From: Bacteroidota bacterium
GTDB taxonomy: Bacteria; Bacteroidota; Bacteroidia; 2-12-FULL-35-15
NCBI GenBank assembly: GCA_021323165.1
Contig: JAJTCJ010000070.1
Coordinates: forward strand, 1-36,494
Direction: 5' to 3'
Length of the DNA: 36,494 nucleotides
This document shows, piece after piece, positions 32,088-36,494 of this stretch. The notes beneath the pieces were generated by a model that ran no database searches, was not told the DNA's origin, and worked only from the letters and a program-made list of their open reading frames with translations. Position numbers and translations under genes: made by a program. How positions within the stretch are numbered: position 1 is the stretch's first letter; each line of letters starts with the position of its first letter.

Positions 32088-32837
32088 ATGAAAAGAATAA
32101 TCCTCTTATTGACAATTATCTGTCTTTTTACACGGGTAACCGCCCAGGTAAGCATAAAAGATTCTTCCATATATACTCCAATGATCGCGATTTCTTACGG
32201 GTATTATCTGCCCGCAGGTGATATGGTAAAGCGCTTTGGAAACAGCTCAGCCTTGCAATTGAACGTTGATTTTAAAACAAGGTTCAACTGGATCCTTGGC
32301 GTTAATGGGAGCTATTTTTTTGGTAAGGATATAAAAGAATCATTGTTTGACAGTATTAAAACATCAGGAGGGAATATTATCAGTGAAGATGGAGAGTTTG
32401 CAGATGTCCGGCTTTATGAAAGAGGTTTTACGGTTTCCGGAAGTATTGGGAGACTAATAACATTCAAAAGGCCTAATCCTAATTCGGGAATTAGAATAGA
32501 TATTGGTTTAGGTTTTATGCAGCACAAGATCCGTATCGAAACGATTGGAAACAAAGTTCCTCAGCTTTCCAAGGAGTACAAGAAAGGATATGATAAATTG
32601 TCAAATGGGTTTTTACTGACAGAAAGTATCGGTTATCAGTATCTCAGTAACAACAGACTGGCGAATATATACATCGGGATAGATTTTATGCAGGGCTTTA
32701 CCAAAAGCAGGAGAAGCTATGATTACGATATGATGAAACGTGATACACGAAAGCGCGTTGATATTTTATTAGGCGGCCGAATAGCATGGATCTTACCACT
32801 GTATAAAAAAGCACCGGCTGAATTTTATACCTATTAA
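32088..32837 (+). CDS. Putative outer-membrane beta-barrel protein
   Basis: An unrecognised 249-aa protein. The signal peptide is MKRIILLLTIICLFTRVTAQ. The mature part alternates beta strands and Gly/Asn turns (MIAISYGYYLPAGDMVKRFGN, NVDFKTRFNWILGVNGSYFFG in parts, GIRIDIGLGFMQHKIRIET, SIGYQYLSNNRLANIYIGID), ending GRIAWILPLYKK...EFYTY. The opening YGYYLPAGDMVKRFG is like the first strand and periplasmic loop of small 8-10 strand barrels common in Bacteroidota. It is 26 bases upstream of the Kdo transferase gene, likely on the same transcript; no functional link is known. Confidence 0.78.
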   Translation: MKRIILLLTIICLFTRVTAQVSIKDSSIYTPMIAISYGYYLPAGDMVKRFGNSSALQLNVDFKTRFNWILGVNGSYFFGKDIKESLFDSIKTSGGNIISEDGEFADVRLYERGFTVSGSIGRLITFKRPNPNSGIRIDIGLGFMQHKIRIETIGNKVPQLSKEYKKGYDKLSNGFLLTESIGYQYLSNNRLANIYIGIDFMQGFTKSRRSYDYDMMKRDTRKRVDILLGGRIAWILPLYKKAPAEFYTY

Positions 32838-32863
32838 ACTTCTGTTATCAGAAAAAGGATGAA

Positions 32864-34102
32864 ATGAGAACACTCTATTCGATCATTATTCATTGTTATA
32901 ATTTCATTCTTCATCTCGCTTCATTATTTAATCCTAAGGCCGGCTTATGGGTAAATGGGAGAAATGATATTTTCAATAAACTGGAATTACAACTTTCGAA
33001 GTTTGATTCAGAACGTTCTGTTATTTGGTTTCATTGCGCCTCATTAGGAGAATTCGAGCAGGGAAGACCATTAATAGAAAAATACAGATCCTTGCAGCCT
33101 GAATCAGTTATTGTTCTCACTTTTTTTTCACCTTCCGGATATGAGATCAGAAAAAATTATTCGGGTGCAGATGTGATATGTTATTTGCCAATAGATACTC
33201 CGGCTTCTTCTAAACGCTTTCTCGATATTGTTAAACCTTCGACAGCGATCTTCGTGAAGTATGAATTCTGGTTCAATTATCTTAATGAATTAAAGGTACG
33301 TAGGATTCCGACATACCTTGTCAGCGGTATTTTCAGAGACAAACAGCATTTTTTCAAACCTTGGGGAGCATGGTTCAGAAAGCAATTAGGTTGTTTTAGT
33401 CATTTTTATTTACAGGATAATCATTCTGAAGAATTGCTTCATTCTATCGGTTACAAAAACTCAACGGTTGTGGGAGATACCCGTTTCGACAGGGTTTCGG
33501 AGATCGCAAAAAGTGTAAAGCAATTTCCTTTGATAGAATCATTCAAAAGCTCAAGTCCGATAATTATTGCAGGAAGTACCTGGCCTCAGGATGAGGAGTT
33601 GCTTGCAGAATTAGAGTTAAAGAATTATAAACTTATCATTGCTCCGCATGAGATTGATGAAAATCATATCAGCTCGATCGAATCTATCTTCGGCAAAAAG
33701 AAAATTAATACTATTCGATTTTCAAACCTTGCTGAAAATAATATTAACACTCCACAGGCGCTTATAATTGATAATATAGGAATGCTGTCTTCTCTCTATC
33801 AATACGGCACGATCGCTTATATTGGAGGAGGATTTGGCAAAGGGATCCATAACATCCTGGAAGCGGCAACCTTCGGACTTCCTGTTATCTTCGGTCCGAA
33901 TTATCACAAGTTTGCTGAAGCTGTTGAGCTGACAAATCTGGGTGGAGCCTTCCCCATAAATACAAAAGAGGATCTTGAAAAAAAAATCATTATGTTGCAG
34001 AATGCAGATGCTTTAAAAACTGCTTCGCACATCTCCAAATTTTATGTTGAAAGCAGAACAGGAGCTACTGAAAAGATCTTAAGCGCGATCCTGAAGAAAT
34101 AA
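32864..34102 (+). CDS. waaA: 3-deoxy-D-manno-octulosonic acid (Kdo) transferase
   Basis: Inner-membrane glycosyltransferase that adds Kdo from CMP-Kdo to lipid A precursor, the first step of LPS core assembly. The 412-aa protein has an N-terminal membrane anchor (LYSIIIHCYNFILHLASLF), the GT-B N-domain with FHCASLGEFEQGRPLIE (containing the conserved catalytic Glu), LTFFSPSGYEIRK, the conserved KYEFWFNYL and VSGIFRDKQ, and the C-domain with IAGSTWPQDEELL, IAPHEIDENH and the CMP-binding region IGGGFGKGIHNILEAATFGLPVIFGPNY (in parts). It shows the organism makes Kdo-containing LPS, consistent with the adjacent polysaccharide precursor block. Start ATG 32864. Confidence 0.96.
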   Translation: MRTLYSIIIHCYNFILHLASLFNPKAGLWVNGRNDIFNKLELQLSKFDSERSVIWFHCASLGEFEQGRPLIEKYRSLQPESVIVLTFFSPSGYEIRKNYSGADVICYLPIDTPASSKRFLDIVKPSTAIFVKYEFWFNYLNELKVRRIPTYLVSGIFRDKQHFFKPWGAWFRKQLGCFSHFYLQDNHSEELLHSIGYKNSTVVGDTRFDRVSEIAKSVKQFPLIESFKSSSPIIIAGSTWPQDEELLAELELKNYKLIIAPHEIDENHISSIESIFGKKKINTIRFSNLAENNINTPQALIIDNIGMLSSLYQYGTIAYIGGGFGKGIHNILEAATFGLPVIFGPNYHKFAEAVELTNLGGAFPINTKEDLEKKIIMLQNADALKTASHISKFYVESRTGATEKILSAILKK

Positions 34103-34279
34103 TATCTGAATATGAACCTGGTGCATCAAATCATGTTTAGCAACAAGATGCAAAAGATATTACCTCTATTTCCTTCTGCATTAACAATTCCACGCAATAC
34201 ATGCGCATAACTTTATAGGTGACGAACTTTTATTTGTCATTTATTTTATTATTTTTCGGTATTATAAAAAATCTTATTT

Positions 34280-35698
34280 ATGGAACAGAAAAAGAATTAT
34301 TCAGTCCCTTTAGCATTTCTTACGATGTTATTTTTTATGTGGGGATTTATAACCTGCTTAAATGATATTCTTATACCTCATTTTAAAGCAATTTTTGTTC
34401 TTACTTATTTCGAATCCATGCTGACACAATTTGCTTTTTTCAGCGCTTATTTTGTTGGATCACTTATATACTTTGTTATTTCATCCACATCGGGTGACCC
34501 AATAAATAAAATAGGATATAAGAATGGAATTCTTTTGGGACTTCTGATCTCAGCCTTAGGAACTTTTCTTTTTTATCCTGCAGCTATAATGCAGTCTTTC
34601 GCTTTTTTTCTTGCAGCATTGTTTGTTCTTGCTTTGGGTTTCACTCTTTTGCAGATAGCAGCAAATCCTTATGTGATATTATTAGGAAGGCCGGAAACAG
34701 GCTCACACAGATTAAGTTTGGCAGGTGCGATCAATTCTTTCGGTACAACAATAGCCCCTATCATTGGAGGTACACTTATATTAACAAATACCAGCAACGC
34801 TACAGATATTGATTCCGTTAAAATGCCCTATTTGGTTTTAACCGGTATTTTCCTTGTGCTGATAATTGTATTTAAATTGGTTGCACTCCCGGTTTTTACA
34901 AATCATCAGAATATTGAAAAAGGAATGGGTGCATTAAAATATCCCCAATTAACTTGGGGGATCTTAGCAATCTTTTTTTATGTCGGAGGGGAAGTAACTG
35001 TTGGAAGTTTTATGACGGGATTTGTAGGCTTGCCTGAAATTAAAGGCATTCCTCCTGCAGCGGCTACTATTTATGTGGCCTTATACTGGGGAAGTTTAAT
35101 GGTAGGACGTTTTACAAGTTCGGTGGCGGTCTTTAATCTTTCACCTCTCTGGAAAAAGATCTTCACAGCAGTTTTGCCTGTGGCTACTTTCTTTTTTATT
35201 TTGATGATCTTTAAAATAAAATCGGGTGATGATTCTATCGATTTTGGTTCAATGATGTATTACCTTCCATTCATTGCGGTTAGCATTGTTGCATTTTTTA
35301 TTGGTCAGGATAAGCCGGCACGTACCTTATTCCTGTTTTCAGTGATATGTATATTATTATTGATTCTCTCTTTAATTACAACAGGTGAGATTGCATTATG
35401 GTCGGTCATAAGTTTGGGGTTATATAATTCTATCATGTGGCCCTCAATATTCGCACTTGCAATTGCCGGGCTTGGAAAAAATACAAGCCAGGGTTCTTCT
35501 TTATTAGTTATGGCAATTTTAGGAGGGGCTTTGATTCCGCCTATACAAGGGCTTATTGCTGACCTTTACGGTGTTCATATGTCATTTATTATTCCGATCT
35601 TCTGTTATGTTTATCTCGCTTTTTACGCTTACATCATTAAAGGCATTTATTCAAACCAGGGGATTGAATTTGATAAAGTGATAGCTCCAAATCATTAA
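34280..35698 (+). CDS. Sugar MFS transporter (FucP/GluP/NagP type)
   Basis: Proton- or sodium-coupled sugar importer of the FHS family, inner membrane, with about 12 helices in 472 aa. Family motifs are LTMLFFMWGFITCLNDILIPHFK, AFFSAYFVGSLIYF, GLLISALGTFLFYPAA, LGFTLLQIAANPYVILLG with RPETGSHRLSLAGAINSFGTTIAP (in parts), FFYVGGEVTVGSFM and YWGSLMVGRF. The QIAANPYV and LNDILIPH strings are shared by FucP, GluP and NagP. Substrate is most likely glucose/galactose or N-acetylglucosamine; the downstream ROK kinase gene (27 bases later) favours uptake followed by phosphorylation. The 177-base gap upstream holds no gene and no clear promoter box. Confidence 0.92.
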   Translation: MEQKKNYSVPLAFLTMLFFMWGFITCLNDILIPHFKAIFVLTYFESMLTQFAFFSAYFVGSLIYFVISSTSGDPINKIGYKNGILLGLLISALGTFLFYPAAIMQSFAFFLAALFVLALGFTLLQIAANPYVILLGRPETGSHRLSLAGAINSFGTTIAPIIGGTLILTNTSNATDIDSVKMPYLVLTGIFLVLIIVFKLVALPVFTNHQNIEKGMGALKYPQLTWGILAIFFYVGGEVTVGSFMTGFVGLPEIKGIPPAAATIYVALYWGSLMVGRFTSSVAVFNLSPLWKKIFTAVLPVATFFFILMIFKIKSGDDSIDFGSMMYYLPFIAVSIVAFFIGQDKPARTLFLFSVICILLLILSLITTGEIALWSVISLGLYNSIMWPSIFALAIAGLGKNTSQGSSLLVMAILGGALIPPIQGLIADLYGVHMSFIIPIFCYVYLAFYAYIIKGIYSNQGIEFDKVIAPNH

Positions 35699-35725
35699 GA
35701 ATATCTGTTGTTAAAAATTTGTGTC

Positions 35726-36494
35726 ATGAAACATTTTTTAGTAGCCGGCATTGATATAGGTGGAACCAATACCGTTTTCGGACTGGTTGACAACAGTGGT
35801 AAAATTTTATTAAAAGAGACTATTTCAACAGAACATTTTCCCGTTCCTGATGACCTTGTAATGGTTGTTTCCGAAAGGATCAAAAAGGCAATGGATAAAT
35901 TCCCGGAATACGAATTAGGGGGAGTAGGAATAGGTGCACCAAACGGAAATTTCTTTAAAGGAACTATTGAATTTGCTCCTAATCTAAAGTGGGAGGGAGT
36001 TGTTCCTCTTGCGAAATTATTTTCTGAGAGATTAAAAACGAAAGTATTATTAACGAACGATGCAAATGCAGCAGCCCTTGGTGAAATGATATTTGGTGGT
36101 GCAAAAGGGATGAAAGATTTTATTTTCATTACTCTGGGAACCGGATTAGGAAGTGGTATTGTTGTGAATGGCGAGATCGTTTACGGTCATGATAGTTTTG
36201 CAGGCGAGATCGGGCACGTAATCATGTTTCCTGACGGACGACAATGCGGCTGCGGTAGAAAAGGATGTTTGGAAACATATTGTTCTGCAACCGGAATCAA
36301 AAGAACATTTTCTGATCTGCAGATGAGTCACCATGTTAAAACAAACCTGAAAGGTTGGGTAACTGATGCAAAATACATTCATGAAAAAGTGTTGACCGGA
36401 GATAAAGATGCTATAGAAGCATTTAATTATACCGGAGAAATCCTTGGGTTAGCACTTGCTAATAGTGTTGCTTATACTAGTCCTGAAGCAATAT
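35726..36494 (+). CDS. ROK family sugar kinase (probable glucokinase), 3' end cut by window
   Basis: ATP-dependent sugar kinase. From ATG 35726 the frame runs open to the window end, giving 256 residues of an expected 300-330. Visible are the phosphate loop AGIDIGGTNTVFGLV, VGIGAPNGNFFKG, the catalytic TNDANAAALGEM, FITLGTGLGSGIVVNGEIV, the substrate His in GEIGHV and the zinc motif CGCGRKGCLE typical of ROK proteins. It lies 27 bases after the sugar transporter gene, so the two likely form a transport and phosphorylation unit. Glucose is the likeliest substrate, with N-acetylhexosamines as alternatives. The final ATP-binding segment is outside the window. Confidence 0.93.
   Translation, partial: MKHFLVAGIDIGGTNTVFGLVDNSGKILLKETISTEHFPVPDDLVMVVSERIKKAMDKFPEYELGGVGIGAPNGNFFKGTIEFAPNLKWEGVVPLAKLFSERLKTKVLLTNDANAAALGEMIFGGAKGMKDFIFITLGTGLGSGIVVNGEIVYGHDSFAGEIGHVIMFPDGRQCGCGRKGCLETYCSATGIKRTFSDLQMSHHVKTNLKGWVTDAKYIHEKVLTGDKDAIEAFNYTGEILGLALANSVAYTSPEAI

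Noticed and set aside
34112-34210. 32-codon frame (MNLVHQIMF...) between waaA and the sugar transporter
   Set aside because: No recognisable motif, promoter or ribosome site; a chance frame in a 177-base gap.
35695-36129. 144-codon minus-strand frame at the right end
   Set aside because: It is antisense to the ROK kinase gene, whose catalytic and zinc motifs are clear on the plus strand.

Overview
This is a chromosomal stretch of a Bacteroidota (Bacteroidetes) bacterium. The evidence is the Bacteroidota form of DnaK ([11 protein letters not shown] signature), a DUF4290 gene, a type IX secretion (T9SS) C-terminal sorting domain, GldM-C-like domains, loose lipoboxes, promoters matching the Bacteroidota consensus (TTG, about 20 bp, TAnnTTTG), A/T-rich DNA and few Shine-Dalgarno sequences. 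The order, and whether it is an isolate or a metagenomic contig, cannot be told from the sequence. I see no tRNA, rRNA, CRISPR array, transposase, prophage or integron. No gene-free gap exceeds about 230 bases.

Layout. 1-1764: 3' part of dnaK and its terminator. 1768-2989: secreted endonuclease I family nuclease with a T9SS tail, ending at a two-way terminator. 3004-8994 (minus): etfB-etfA, a GTG-started fusion of a bifunctional-nuclease (DUF151) domain to a nucleoside transporter, thyA, folA and a large lipoprotein. 9071-9915: DUF4290 gene. 10053-13668: murA, a TlpA-like thioredoxin and an OmpA-family envelope protein. 13714-15589: grpE and dnaJ. 15597-18329: a small GldM-C-like protein and a NatA/NatB-type ABC exporter. 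18408-20941: Ppx/GppA phosphatase, lipoprotein, outer-membrane protein. 20974-22140: sigma-54-type response regulator without a DNA-binding domain. 22144-31974 (minus): nucleotide-sugar block for surface polysaccharide. 32064-34102: beta-barrel protein and Kdo transferase. 34280-36494: sugar MFS transporter and a ROK sugar kinase cut by the window end.

How the genes work together. The minus-strand block at 22-32 kb makes activated sugars but contains no glycosyltransferase, flippase or polymerase. Ugd and UXS would give UDP-GlcA and UDP-xylose. The WbpO/TviB-type dehydrogenase, Gfo/Idh oxidoreductase, WbpE-type aminotransferase and WbpD-type acetyltransferase together could make a UDP-2,3-diacetamido-uronic acid. 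The WbpP-type epimerase gives UDP-GalNAc, and RfbB gives the dTDP-4-keto-6-deoxyglucose branch point. The 2-9 kb region groups a secreted nuclease, a nucleoside importer, thymidylate synthase and dihydrofolate reductase, which suggests nucleic-acid scavenging linked to dTMP supply.

Main oddities. Four otherwise well-conserved genes carry structural anomalies: the nuclease-transporter fusion (junction near 6610), a GrpE lacking about 16-20 internal residues (near 14105), an ABC ATPase lacking about 17 residues just before Walker A (near 16094), and a UXS gene without any ATG/GTG/TTG before its NAD-binding motif (near 29477). These may be real or may be short deletions in the assembly, and read mapping would decide. 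I found no convincing wholly new defence or mobile system.
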